DNA of 64,000 nucleotides, taken from Nipponacmea schrenckii (taxonomy: Eukaryota; Mollusca; Gastropoda; Lottiidae). Below, one piece after another: positions 38,150-52,295 of this stretch (its first letter is position 1; each line of letters starts with the position of its first letter). The stretch is taken from positions 8,012,208 through 8,076,207 of the forward strand of contig CM060203.1 of assembly GCA_030562195.1 (NCBI GenBank). Reading direction: 5' to 3'. A program made the position numbers and the translations under genes. Under the pieces are notes generated by a model. That model was given only the letters and a program-made list of their open reading frames with translations, searched no databases and was not told the DNA's origin.

Positions 38150-41100
38150 TTGTGTATTTGTTTCTTATGAGATGAACCACAAGTCTTCCACAGTTTTACC
38201 ATTTTTTTGTTAATAATAACTAGGTTAACAGAAGAGTTTATGAACCAAATGCTGAAAATCATATGAAGTTTAAAAAATTCCTCAGACAAATCCATCTATT
38301 TGTTAGAATTATACAATAAACAATATGAAAAAAGATGACCTGTTCTATGTATCACTAAATGTAGTGTATGATTTGAATTCATGCTATTTCCTAATTTTAC
38401 AGCAATTCTATAAAATGAGATACATTACTTCCATACAGGTTATATTTACAAATTTACATGAATTCTTATTCTCATAACATTGATATCTGCAATATGCATA
38501 TATTTTAAGGGTTTCTGGTGCTTTTGGTTTAAATACTAGATCAATATATACAAATTTCTTTAATCATGGTCAGTTGTTCAGTGTTTCCCTCAATTGGCTT
38601 TTCTCCCTCCATTAATGACCTGAAAGACATTAATTTTATTCCCTGTGTCTTGTGTTGAATAGTTAATAATTATACACAAGAGTTGCTAACTAAGTAGAAA
38701 TTGTACCTAATAAATCCCTTGTTAATATCATATTGAATTCGTGTTGTTATTTCCAATAATTGATACTTAATCCGATTTAATAAAAAGGAATGTCAGCTTG
38801 ACAACTCTCTGACTTTGACAAATGCCGTAATCCAATAAGTGGTGAAAATGAACCTCTTAAGAAAGTTGATTTTGTAAAAAATATTGATGGTTAAATGGAG
38901 CTTCAAGAGATAAAGTGTGATAAAGTTATCCTCGATAGTATGATTGAAATTGACGCAAATTTCCACTGGATATTAAACTTACAATGACATGAAGACATGA
39001 AAGAGGGTCAAATCTTTGCATGTTGGAATGAAGCTGGATGTCAGGTCAACTAAGTAAGTTGTAAAAGAGCAGAAATTAAGAGAAACATGCCTCCAAGTTA
39101 TTGGGATACAGATAGTCCTTTACAAGTTAATTCGTTAATCAAAGGAATGGCAAGAAATGACTTCAGATAATTCCACTTACCACTTATTTTTACTGGAATC
39201 AGAATATATATGTTTCATTAGATTAGACCATTCTGTGCAATCTATTTTAAAGTGAAATGATTACTTGTTGAACTTATGATACACTATAGTATGTGTCTGT
39301 GACCTGTCTGATCTACAGGTACCTGATTATAATGTACATTTATTTTATTCTCTGTACTGTGGTTATCTAAGTGTGAGAATCTATAGACAGAATTAAATAA
39401 ATATTAGCCAAATTTATTATAGCACAGCTTTTTTTATGTCTGACCTGTCTGCTCTTTAAGTTGAAAGAAAATACCTACATCATACATAAAGAGAACGGAG
39501 GTGGAGCTAGGTATTAACTGATATATAAGATGACTATCTGTCTCTGATAAATAAATAACTTTCTCTCATTACAAACATACAATACTATCAAGTTATAGTA
39601 CCAAGTAATTATTTTACCATTTACTCTCCTATTTATAGCTGTAATCAAAGTCTTCATCGCCTAGTCAAATCAAGATCAGATAACTCATTGCATCCACTGT
39701 TTTCAAAGACCCGAATCATCTTGATTGAAAATTGTATTTAAATGATCTAAGGAACTTTGATGAAAAATTACCACTTTGAGTTATTTTTTGTCTAGTCTGA
39801 TTTAGTCTACTGTCCTGTCAAAATCTCTGACATTGCATGGCTTTGCCTGTTTTCATTCGCCAATGAGGTGCAGAAGAGTAGAATGTAAAACTACATTTCA
39901 TTTTGTCTAATCTGATATGTTTTAATTAAACATGTTTTTATGTAATTGTTGATATGATCAAATTCACCACTACTGTTTTAGTAAACACATAATTACCTTA
40001 CACTGGATTAATAGTATTTTTCTAATTAATGTCCTTCTATTAACTGCTCACTGGACTTTGTTAACTTCTGTCATTGGTCAGCTTAGTGATTTTTCAGTGA
40101 GTTTCCTCACCCTATTAAGCTTAAAACTTTTGTCTAGTCTTTGAAGTAGAAGGCAGCTGGAAATAAATTTTTCTGAAAAATGTGTTCGTATTACTTTATT
40201 ATCATAGTTGCTAGATATGTTGGTTCCAGTATAGGGTAATTGTCTTTCTGAGTAACTATGTTTCGTCATGTTTAATGCTTCTCTTGACCTAGCCTGGCAA
40301 CATCATTAAACAAGATTTGTCCACACATATACAGATAAACCTAATGTCTGATCTGTGGATAGAACAAAAATGTAACTTTTAAGTAAGATTTAAACAACAT
40401 TCAGTGAGGGGAGGGGTACAAAACATAACAAATTATTTTAATGCTTTCTGATGAGGACACATGTAATCTGTGTTGAAAAGTTATGTGTTTTGTAACCTTA
40501 TTAAAGAAGTGCTTATTATCATCTTGTGATTGTGATTTAGACTGTTCAGGTTATTAACTTTTCAGTTGGCCACCATACTAGGTTTGTATTCTGCTGAACT
40601 AAGCATGAAATGTGTCTATTATTAAACTTCGTCAGTTTTCTATATGGAGACCATCTTAGAAGTTAGAACTATTTCTTAATCTAAATATAATCAAGAGATA
40701 TACTAAAGTAGAAAGCTAGTAGTTTAGCTATATTTAAAGAGAAAAGATGCCGTCAATCAGCATGTCCTTTGTGAGGATTTTAAACATTAATTTCAACCAC
40801 AAAGACCAATCTTCATAAAGAAACTGATTTTATTTTTGATCATCAATTTTGATCAATTGGAGGAAAGGAATCTGGTTCTTCAACCATTTCATACAGGTAT
40901 ATTTAACATTTAATTCATATTCCATGACAGATTCAACATCGTCAAAAACATATATGTTTATAAACAGATGAAGAAATTCTTACAAAACTCTCTTGTTAAC
41001 CATACTCACCACAAGTCTATAAACCATGGAATTTAACTTATTGACAATGCCACCGCTCCTGATGTTAAATTTTGTTTTGATTCTATAACCAGAAATTGTA

Positions 41101-41940
41101 CAGGCATTGATTCAAGATGACAAAGAACAGAATAGGCAACTACAGAAGTTGTGCCTGGAGAATCATTAGAAAAATATGTATGTCATAGAAAAATAAGAAT
41201 TTGTTCACTTTGTGAAAAGTACACCATAGTGACATTTGATGTTAAACCATTTGATGGCCTCTAGCCAAGAAATTTTTTCATTATCTCTAACAATTTGTTA
41301 AAATGTAGGCTAGAAATTGATATGAAAACACCGGATGTATCTGTTTGCAACTGGAGGAAATAAAGAAGCAGTAAAAGAGGATACTAGTTAAAGAGTTTAT
41401 GACCTTGCTATAGGAGGTATTGATTAGTCAATTCTGTTGATTGGACTAACTATAGGGTTCTGTCATGAATCTAGCCAATTAGAACCTTTACAACTGTTAC
41501 AAACCCTGGTCTAATTTCTACTTGTGAGTAGGTCTCAACTAACATAAGCAGATAATATCATTGCCTTCTCAATGTATTTCAATATCTTTAACACATTCTA
41601 GGTTGCTTAAACCTAATCTCTTTACAAATTAGCTCACATACAGATAAAGAACTCATACAGATTTCTCCTGTCAGATGTCTTTATTTAGATTATAGAGACT
41701 AAAAATCAATCCACAGGAAACTCTTTCACAACCAATAATTTTCATTAGCAATGTCAAAGATAACTGCATGGCATAATACGCAGAAATAATTTTTTTACTA
41801 GAACTTGTAAGAAATGAGCTAACCTGTAATTATTTTGTTAAGATAAGAGATGTGTTATCCATAAAGATTTAAATTATATAGTTCAGAGATGATCAATGCT
41901 AATGTTAGCCTAGGAAAAAAGAAAACAAATAATTGAGCAA
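38150..41940. other. ERG intron 1, right part; no supported feature
   Basis: This is AT-rich sequence with short open frames only (for example 40078-40269 on the minus strand). No tandem repeat, exon or RNA gene could be supported. Confidence 0.55.
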
Positions 41941-41984
41941 TAAAACAAATGATTAAAAAAGAAAATTTGGTTTACAAGGATAAC

Positions 41985-42138
41985 TCTCAAAACCTTGTGG
42001 CATGGATTTCTCCTAGATTATCTGTACCCATTTACAGGGAGTCAACTGGGAAAGTGAGGAAAAAGGTCAAGGTCAACAGGTTAGAACCCAAGACCACCAT
42101 TTATGAAAGCTCTTACCAACTGTGCTACAGAACACCTA
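41985..42138 (-). mobile_element. tRNA-derived SINE (minus strand)
   Basis: Read on the minus strand it has an A box TAGCACAGTTGG (42127-42116) followed by TAAGAGCT, and a B box GGGTTCTAACC (42089-42079). These are the two internal RNA polymerase III promoter boxes at tRNA-like spacing. Downstream come TTGACCTTGACC, CACTTTCCCAG and CCCTGTAAATGGGTAC, resembling the conserved central part of V-SINE-like families. The tRNA cloverleaf is degenerate, so this is not a functional tRNA. Ends are approximate. Confidence 0.7.
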
Positions 42139-42179
42139 AAAAAACTCCCAATTTGCAGATACGTCATACCCAGTGATTA

Positions 42180-43164
42180 ATGTATCCCACACTCATCTGG
42201 CTAACCGTATCCAAGCTCTCAATTCATGCAGGCAATAATTTCAAGGAATAATGCTGTAATTCAGATGCTGTAAATAAATAGAAATGGACAATTTTTCCCA
42301 TGCCTAGAAGTATCTCATTAATATTCATATGCAAGGATTTGTTTTTATTGTACAAATATAAATGCCTATGAAATAAGACAAAGATTTATCTAAGATAATA
42401 CTTGTGTTTACAATATTTGACTTAAAGGCAATTCCCTGACATAATGCATCTTTATATGAGATAAACACACCATATGATTAGTTCTCTATTGTCTTAGCAG
42501 ATGAATAATTTTCATTTTCCACAAATATACACAAAGATAATTGGATTTTATAGGATTTCATTTCAATATTCTGAATATCAACATTTGTTTTTAATTCCTC
42601 GCTCTTAGTTTACATTAGATCACTCTTCAATTGTTCATGTCTGGAGTCAGTTTTAGTCAGATTGCTCTGGCCGTGTCTATCTTTTATTTATAGCTTGTTT
42701 GTTTCTTAAATAATGCATAGTCTTTTCTAAACTGCCTTTGTCATGCTTTCTGCTTGTAAAATATTGATAAACCTCACTTTGTAGAAGCGTTAGAGTATAT
42801 AATGATTTTGTGTGGCAAATTGTCAAAAAGTAATAATGATTCGTAATGTCGTTGCACTTCTGAATAAGTTATAATTCCAGTCGAACTCTATAAAAGAAGA
42901 TTGGCTCCTTAGTAGAAAAGATCCATGAAAACTAAGTTATTATACATGTAATAATATTTTTTTTCCCTCATGAACAGTAATCAATCAAACTAAAAACAAG
43001 AGAATATTTCTTTATTTATAATTAAAGAATAAAGATCTTGGATTATGAATTTCAATACAAATCAGTAAAGGTCTGAACTGTGCATTTATTACAGTTGTTA
43101 TATTAATTACCCTATACTCTATAAAGATAAAATTCTAACATTATCTTTCATTTGTATTTTTCAG
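42180..43164 (+). other. 3' end of ERG intron 1
   Basis: No further feature was seen. The intron ends in a pyrimidine-rich acceptor, TTTGTATTTTTCAG, at 43151-43164. Confidence 0.7.
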
Positions 43165-43395
43165 ATCGTAATTTTGTGATAGCCAATGCCCAGGTGGAAA
43201 CATTACCAATCATCTTCTGTAATGATGGTTTCTGTGAGCTGACAGGATGTTCCAGGGCAGAGGTTATGCAGAAGTCATCATTATGTGACTTTATGCATGG
43301 TCCTCTCACCTCTGCCCTGGCTATATTACAGATTAAAGAGGCCCTTCAAGGGGTTGAAGAGAAACAGGTGGATATATTGTATTATAAGAAAGATG
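43165..43395 (+). CDS. KCNH2-like (erg): ERG-type voltage-gated K+ channel, coding exon 2 (PAS/eag domain, first part)
   Basis: The exon is 231 nt, the same length as human KCNH2 exon 2 in my recollection. It joins exon 1 in phase (A|AT = Asn26) and ends after the first base of a Gly codon before GTAAGT. It continues NRNFVIANAQVE, then IIFCNDGFCELTG, SRAEVMQ, CDFMHGP and ends YYKKDG. This is the PAS domain of the EAG/ERG/ELK channels. Residues 1-103 align without gaps to recalled hERG, with about two thirds identical. The NDGFCEL and SRAEVMQ cores are intact. Phe replaces the hERG Tyr43 position and Cys replaces Tyr54. The PAS domain binds the cap and the C-terminal cyclic-nucleotide-binding homology domain and slows deactivation. 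The next exon (which should begin like SCFLCLVDVVPVKN) is not in the window. Confidence 0.95.
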
Positions 43396-46300
43396 GTAAG
43401 TAGATGAATTTTATTATGAACCCTGCAATATCTAATGCACTTACACTTTAAAACCATGTGAAAACAAATTACCTCCTAGAACACAAACTATAAACTCTAC
43501 AAAATAAATAATTTTGAAAAAATATATCTACCACACAAGAAAAGACTAGAGTTTGATAAGGGAAATATGGCAGTAAATACCCTAGCTCAGTTTGCTGTAT
43601 GTTTAATTAGATTGGGTCAGACAGACCTAAAGATTGAGTGTAAAAGAGCAATGTAATGAGATTTGATGTGAAAAATATGATGCTTTGGAGTTTGTTTGAA
43701 ACTCCTGTAACATCTCAAAGCCTTGTTTTCTTTTCATTGGTGCCAAGTTGTTGTCAAAGTTAATGAATAAAAACTAATAATAAGTTCTACATCAATCATC
43801 ATTTATTTGAATAGAAATCATAGAGATTGACACTTAATCAAAGTTGATTCAACAATACAATCTACTACTTTATTTTCTACTTACTGTTGCTGATACTCTT
43901 TCTCTTACTTTTATATTATATTTGGCATTTCGATTATGAGACTTATTTAAATTACAAGGAAATATACATATGAAATTATAGAAAATCCCAAGCAGTGAAT
44001 ATGTTAACCATGTGCCTGAAGTTTGGTACCGGGGTAACACAGGTCATGAATATGTTAAAGCCTAATTTATTATGGTTCAATTACACTTTACCTGGATAAA
44101 CTGGTGACTGCTGGAAGTGTTTTAAGATCTGATTCGGGCTCAATTCCTGTTCTCCTAAAATTAACACATTAACAAGATATTAAAATGATGATGGTGATGA
44201 TACTTTGATAACATCCTGGATAAAATAAAAATTTTCTCTGTTAAAAATACATATATTTCGTCATCATCAATTGCCAATTCAAAGGATATGGACTATGCAC
44301 TATGATAGTTAGATTGTCCTAAATTTAAAAATTAAACAAATATAGAGTTTTACCATTATATTATCAATATAGAACCCTGAGTCTAAAGAGGTGTTGTCAA
44401 GTACGATATAGAGGCAAATAAAAAGGAATCTGGAAGTGGCAATGTGTTATATCTATTCAGTATATCAATTTGAAATATGATTAGAATATTTTTATTATTT
44501 ATTTGCACCAATATGTGCACTTGTTACCTATTTCCATCATATTTATCAAAATTGATTTTATTGTATTTATATTTCAATTTTCTCCTTTTTTTGTTGGTTG
44601 AACAAAAAATATGTGTTAAATAACAAAGCTCTGTTTACTTACACCTATCAATTACTTTCCTGGACTGATTTTTTATCTTATGAACCTGGTTGACATAAAA
44701 AAAAATATATATTGGTTGGGATATTCTTTAGAAAAAAATTCACTGAAATGTCATTTTTATTCATCTAATATTTTTTCAAAATCCCTTATAATACAAAATA
44801 CAGTCTTTGTTGGATCTACCATCCTTAATATGATTTTAAGATTAAAATGAAAAGGAAATTCTGTTGTGAGAAAAGGGTTAACTGCCTGAAGCAAGAACCC
44901 TTTGGCCCAAATTTGACCTGATTATTGTATCAATTTATATGTACCAAAAAGTAGGTGTAAGGTAATGTATAAAACTAAGACTTGTACTTGTTAGAGACTA
45001 GTTGATGAAATGAATGTGTTTTTTTCCATGAGTACAGTTAACTGATAAATCAGACAGAAAGATTTCTAACAAAGCTAGGAAAAAATACCCTGGTAACAAT
45101 TTCTAGAAAGAAAAAAAAAATTCTGGAGAATAGGCCTGTCACTTATCTTTTGTGAACTTCACAAAATGAACTGTTAACAAGTTGATTGACTCAGCCAAAT
45201 ACATGACAGAATAATGAAAAAAGATCATTTAAGTGTGCCGTTATTCAGTTAGATACAATAACCTTGTTTCTATAGAAAAACTACATTCATTGACTGAATT
45301 CTTCTCAACAAGATCTACCAAATCTCTTTAACATCTTTTCTCAGATTAGTACATCGAAAATGTTTTAGCTCTAAAAGGTTAAAGAGCACAAATTGTGGTG
45401 GGCTAAATGTGGCTCAACAGTGACATGTTCAAGTAAACACATTGATTGGTATTGAAAAGAAAGAAAGCAGTATAATACAGTCTTATTAACTACTATGTAT
45501 TCTGTTTAAAACCAGCTTCATGACATAACTCTCCATAATATTGTCACATATTCTTTCTTAGGGCATTACATCTGACACAAATTCTTATTGAATAATGTTT
45601 ATTTTTCAAAAAATGAAGCAATTTTATTTAACAAATAATTATGATGGTAAATTTATTATAAAGCAAGTTCTTCATTTTTAAATTTATAAAATCAATGTTT
45701 GTCTTTTTAATACTGTTAAGATCTAAGTTGTTTAAATAATGTTATATATTTATTCTTTAGTTGAGTGGGGATACTTGTGCACATCCACATTTAACATTAT
45801 TTTTTATCTAGAATTAATAGGATTTATTGTTCAGATAATAATTACTTAAACTTCCATAAAAATTAGATCCTGTTCACATTTATTTTCTGAAGTGGATATA
45901 CACAAATATCTCGACTCACACAACATATGTAGATAATGGTATATGTAGATAATGGTATTGCAAAACAAAATTGTTATACATGTTATTTTTGTATAAAGTT
46001 CACTAATTTTTTATTATCTAGTTTGATTAAATATTTGTATGTTTTAAAGAGAAGTTATGGAGGTAGTAAATAAACCTAAATACTAGTTTTTGAAACAATT
46101 CTACTCCTTTTTTGTCCAAAAAAAAGCGATTAAAAGTGTTTGCTGAAGGCCATATGAAATTATAACTTTACTTGAATTATAGCGAAAAGATTCAATAAAT
46201 GTAAGTGATTATCTTGAAATATGGCTCTATTGTATGATATTAATTTTTAACCAAGCCTTTTCATTTCAGTAAATCTCCAGTATTAATGGAACGACTCTAT

Positions 46301-47920
46301 TCTTGGCACTGTTCAGTCTCTACAAGTACCCACATAAAAAACTTATTTAATGATCACAACAACTTTTTTAAGGCTGTCAATTTAGTTTTTTTTTATTGAA
46401 ATTCATTTATTTCTCTGTATGGAAGAGAAATTTCTATAGTACCTTGTTATTAATCAAGCGTGTAATTTGAAATAATTGGCTTAGCCAATGGATATCACGC
46501 GGGGATTTTTCAATTGCATGATTTAATGTTCTGATAAAATATTTTTTGCCAGTGTAGTTGGCATATCAATCTGCTTGGAGAACTTGGAGCTAATTATAGA
46601 TTATGATGAAGTCTTGAAGCTGTCAGTAGAAAGGTTAATTTGGTGCCTCAATGATTGCAAGTTCATCTTCATAACTGGAGGTGTTTTTATGATCATTTCG
46701 AAATCTCGTGATAGCCCCAGAAAAATATACATACTGAACAATTAGATTATCATTGTTATAATTAATTACTAACATTATATTGGTGGTCACTGAACTTACT
46801 AAAACATTTCAAATTGATACTCTAATCAGATTATAGTATGTTGTGAGCATCCTGTTTTAAAACTACAGTTCAATTCAATTCTGCTGGGGTGCTGTGTGCC
46901 TGATCATTATCTCAGTAACTTGGTAATATTCTGCTAAAGTGATATAAAAATAGCTGATATTAAATATGAGCAATATAAGATATGCTACATGTATAAATGT
47001 AAAGAAAGTGACAGAGTATTTGGTGAAATAAAACTTGTCTAGACGATTTCTAACAACCATTATTTGTCTAATCGCCATTCACTATTTATGGTAATAAATA
47101 ACTTTCCAATGATGGTCCAATCATAAGATATGGTATAATCACTCTTTTTTTTAAATACCACGCCATTTCTGTCTTTTATCTCATACAGAGTACCGGGTGT
47201 CTGACATTCACTAAATAGTAGTCTTTCTTCAAAATAAATTCTCAAAGAATTTGTTTTTACAAACTTTATATAAAGAAATAATTACGTTGGTCAGTTAGTA
47301 CTTGTGGTAAATTTTTTTTAATAAATTTGATTTTGATATAGGCCTACTATAGAATCTTATTTGTTTTATTATGAACTGTGGATATATAAATTCATGCTAT
47401 CTGCTAATATTTAAAGTATATTTGATATATGAAAAATGATTTCTTATGCTTACTCTTCTAGACTCTTTTCATTATAAAAATACATATACTCTTATGAAAA
47501 CTATATTTTATTTAGGATTTGGATTGTTAGATGAAGTATATATAGATATAGATAGATAGGAAAAAAGATGGCTTTTTTGTTGAATGATACAATTTCATTT
47601 CTTCCCATGTATGAAACATGAATATCCATTATCCTTTAATTTAATTATGTATCTACTTAAATGGATATTATTCACTTAAATAAAATTTTACATCTGACAC
47701 CAATGTTTTCCATTCACTTCTTAAAACACTTGACTGAGCCCATTAATTGGAACGAAGTTGGAAATAGAAAAGAAGGAGTTCAATTTGATAAGATTGAGCA
47801 AGACTTCTCTAGTTAATTGTATTATATATGAAGTAACATTTAAGTTGTACAAGTTTAAAAACAGATACAAGTAGGAATCTCTTAAAGGTCTACAATTTAT
47901 TAAAACATATTAATAATTCT
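43396..47920 (+). other. ERG intron 2, first part; no gene seen
   Basis: The intron opens with GTAAGT at 43396. The sequence is AT-rich, with simple A-runs near 45109 and only short open frames. A B-box-like GGCTCAATTCC near 44137 lacks a convincing A box and is not called. Confidence 0.6.
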
Positions 47921-48509
47921 AATCTAGTTTGTAAATGATTGACCTTGTCTTACCATGAAGTAATCTAGTTTGTAAATAATTTACCTTGTCTTACCATGAA
48001 GTAATCTAGTTTGTAAATGATTCACCTTGTCTTACCATGAAGTAATCTAGTTTGTAAATGATTCACCTTGTCTTACCATGAAGTAATCTAGTTTGTAAAT
48101 GATTTACCTTGTCTTACCATGAAGTAATCTAGTTTGTAAATAATTTACCTTGTCTTACCATGAAGTAATCTATTTTGTAAATGATTGACCTTGTCTTACC
48201 ATGAAGTAATCTATTTTGTAAATGATTTACCTTGTCTTACCATGAAGTAATCTAGTTTGTAAATAATTTACCTTGTCTTACCATGAAGTAATCTAGTTTG
48301 TAAATGATTCACCTTGTCTTACCATGAAGTAATCTAGTTTGTAAATGATTCACCTTGTCTTACCATGAAGTAATCTAGTTTGTAAATGATTCACCTTGTC
48401 TTACCATGAAGTAATCTAGTTTGTAAATGATTTACCTTGTCTTACCATGAAGTAATCTAGTTTGTAAATGATTCACCTTGTCTTACCATGAAGTAATCTG
48501 GTTTGTTGA
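47921..48509. repeat. 41-bp minisatellite, about 14 units
   Basis: The unit AATCTAGTTTGTAAATGATT plus CACCTTGTCTTACCATGAAGT recurs every 41 bp from 47921 (the next at 47962) up to a partial, diverged copy at 48495 (AATCTGGTTTGT). Units differ at only a few positions (AATGATTCACC, AATGATTTACC, AATAATTTACC; TCTAG or TCTAT), so the array is young or homogenised. The period is not a multiple of three and no frame stays open. Confidence 0.95.
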
Positions 48510-51500
48510 CTGGACTAAGAACACTTGAAACAGATTGTATCATAAATAGACATGATGGACTAGCTTTTCATTCTGACTTGAAACCAGGTTGACGTATCGT
48601 AATGGAATTAAGTAGTTAAACTGTAGAAAATGAAATATAGAGACCTATCATGTCTGCTTATTCTGCATGCAAATTTCCAATTCACTTTCTAACATTACGA
48701 GAGGAAAGACACAATTTATAAATGAGGTTTTGAAGTGAGGTTGAAGTTTGTGAAATTTTGTATTTGATAAAAATCATCATGGAACCTTATGATTCTTTTG
48801 CTTCAGGTGTAATGAGATATTTGAGATCTCATTAATTCATTTCAAGTGTTGTAGATGCTTTAGAATATCTGACAGCTGTTGTGATGATCAGATGGTTGTA
48901 GCCTATTGAAGACAATGCTCACATTTAATAAATGCCAAAGAATGGTATTAAGTTTTTCTATACAATCTTTTCTTTGAATAAAGAATCTGAAATATAGATA
49001 ATTTGCTTGTCTATTCCATGTGTACCAATAAATCCAAAATTTGGTTGATAAACATTTAGGATTCTATTGTTATAATATATTTTCCTTGAAATAGACCTTC
49101 CTCTATGTTGCAATTGTAATTGAGTTAACTGTTGTATGATATATGTTTTGTGTCCACCATTTCTGCTATATATGATTTAGTCTTGTGTTTAATTTTGAAG
49201 TTGAGGGGAACATTAGATAAGTATAACTATTTACAAATGTACTATTCTTATTCCAAGATAACTTATCTCCTTTGTACTTGAACTTTTTCTGAGGCAGATA
49301 CCCTGATGAAGATTATTGGAGTGAATCAATGTCAGTGAAGACTCTAGCCTGAATCTAGATGATACAGATGACTTACAGATTGTCTATATCGTTTGTTACA
49401 GACCAATTACTCTGATAATATCTACATGTTAAAACCATTCCTTTCACTCAATCAAGTCCTCCATTTCTAACTTGTTATTCTGTCTGCCATTTTTTTAGTG
49501 TCAAGTGTTCAAATTATTTGACATTTTTGTTCACTAGTTTATAGCAGATTTCCATGTTAACTCATGGACAAGTTACTTAAATATAAAACCTAGGTTACTT
49601 TTCAATTTTAGAAATCCTTTTGAGATGTAGATGTATTAAGTTCTAAATTACAGCTGAGAGTTACCTTAAACATGTTTTGAAGTTTTGTTTGTTAAAAACC
49701 CAAGTATTAAATAACGAACGTTTCTTATCGTCTAATTTCATTTACTTTTTTAGCCAGAAATTTAAATATAGTTCATTTATCAAATGTACTCAGGGCCTAT
49801 TGTCACATGTTCATGGTTCAAATACCCGTTTTTTATTGAATTGAGATGGTAGAGAAACTTGTTACCTCACAAAGAAAATAAATCAAACGGAAATCACCAG
49901 ACCTGTAACTGTGTGGGGTCATGTGTTTTCTAATGTCTGAGACAGTGTATACTTTTTAATGAAAGTCGACCATTGTAAGGTAATGTGTCTGGAGGCCATA
50001 GTCGTCCATTATCTTGCGAGACATTCGAGTCAATATCTGAAGGCATGAGCTATATATTTTAGAATCAGACTCGCATAAAAATATCACTAACATTCACCAG
50101 GTCTAGAGAATTTAAGCAGTTTGCACCCAATATCACTGTATCATCTATGGAACTATCTTGATATGAATCTGTTTTGTAATCAGAATGTCTAAAACGATAT
50201 CAACGATAGTCAATCAAGTCATGACAGATTTGTGACAGAGAATTTCAGTCATTCCAGTGGGCATATAAAATATTTCAAATCAATATCAAGAATCATGATA
50301 AAGGGCTCGCCACAGATATTGATGTCCATTCAGTCACAAGCAAAAAGTAAAAAAAGATAATTAATGTCATTCTAATTAATATTATTAATAAAAAAACTAG
50401 CTTAAATTATATGAGTGGGTTCTGTATTTGACATTATATAGGGTATGTAGAGATTGAAAAAATCAGTTTGAAACTAGAGGAAAGATGTTATTTGAGGTTG
50501 TAAGTTAATTTCCCAGATGAGTTGTCTGTGGACAAGTTTGGTGATGTCGTTTAAAAGTAAACCTGCATAAAATTTAGTGAGAAAATTGGTGTGTCAGTCT
50601 TATGGGAAATACAGAAAAGAGTGAGAAAACAGATTTAAAGGCAAAATCTTTGAAGTTATGATTTTTTTTCTGGTTTCCCAAGTTGTCTTGTTAATATAGT
50701 ATCAAGTTTTTGTCTTTATTAAAGGTCTGTGTTTCATACCTACCCATTGTGCTAGTGTATAATGACTGTTTGTCATGTCATCCTTAAATTTCAATTCTAG
50801 TCAAATGTTTAAGAATATTTGGTTGAAAATTCTATCTAGCACTTGTACAAAAAGTTTGAACATTTCTGCAGAGTGAAGAGCTAGTTCTAGGATGACATCA
50901 ACAAAATCTCAATTCTATTTCAAAGCATTATTCCAATAGATACAGAGCATTCAACATCAGAATTATAAATAGTAATGTCTATGTTTTGGATGTAGTAGAA
51001 ATAAAGTATAATTATATCTGTCTGGACATGGTCAAGATAATTATTGACCATTATTTCCTACTTCACTTTTATCATATTTTATAGGAGAGGCAATTGAATG
51101 GGCAATATCAGATGCTAATTATTATTATGGCTATTAGTCAGAGAGTATTATTAACTCTGATTATGTAAGAGGAGACTCACTTTTGTCAGTCAAATATTTA
51201 GGTTAAAGTGTGATGATAAAAGATAAATAATGATATTTCTTTTCCTCTAACTTGCAATAAAGGTGGTATACAGAAAAACTAAAAACCTTTTAATCTTTGT
51301 CATATTTGCTTAGATTCTATATTATCAAAGTTTGATATGACCAAACAAGGAAATTTGACTGCTGATCAAAATTGTTTGAAATTTCTGAGACAACATGTCA
51401 TAGAAATGGTGTTGGTGGTAAATTAGTAAAAAGGTGTTCCAGGACACTGTTTAAGCTAAGGGTTTAAATAAAAATATAAAGTTTGAATTAAAAACATTTT

Positions 51501-52295
51501 GTTGAAGTCAATCAGAGTCTTGTAGTATAAAAAATCCCAGTCTAACTGTTTCATATCAATAGGCTTACAATTAGTTTTTCAATCTTTTTGCCTTGATAAA
51601 GTGACTGAGACAATCTTTGATTTTGGTCAATTTGATGAAAGATTCTTTAGACAAAATTGCTGCCGGACGCTAGTTTAGTCTGGCCGAAAATATTTACATT
51701 AGATTGGAAATCAATAGACAATGATTTGCTGACCAGTCATTAATTCTCCAAGCTACGATCATAGGAAAACATTGGCCAAACATCAATTGATGCATTGATT
51801 TGAATATTGAGCAGATGGTCAATAAAATTGTTTCTCTACGGAAACTGTCTTTATAGTTCTGCAAGATCCTCAGGCTAACAACAGGTCACAGTGAAACCTG
51901 CTAATAAAATTTTATATCTTGCTACTAGAATGAGTTATTGCTTTTCTATGAATTACACTGGTTTCTGTTATTTTTAGTGATAAATTTTAAAGGGTTTTCA
52001 TCCATGTTGGCTGGTTATATTTTAAGGCCTGAGGTAGATGGGTCTGGAGTTTTTCAGATATTGTCTTACAAATCTGCTTCATGTAACTAGTAATAGTTAT
52101 TTCTTTAGTAAAAATATCGACTGATTTATTTAATTGTAAAAAAGAAAGGCAACTGAGTTATTTAAGAACACTGGCTATGATGTCAAATATGTCAGGACAT
52201 TCTAAAAACTGAAATCACCAAAGTTTCTCTCTCATGTGGAATAATTGAATCAACATTTTTAACATCGTTTTACCATACATGATTGAAACAAGATA
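48510..52295 (+). other. ERG intron 2, second part; no supported feature
   Basis: This is AT-rich intron sequence without long open frames. A B-box-like GGTTCAAATACCC near 49816 has no A box upstream. Nothing else was recognised. Confidence 0.55.

Noticed and set aside
44130..44160. B-box-like GGCTCAATTCC as a SINE
   Set aside because: The upstream A box is not convincing and no SINE core follows.
49814..49828. B-box-like GGTTCAAATACCC as a tRNA or SINE
   Set aside because: No A box at the proper distance.
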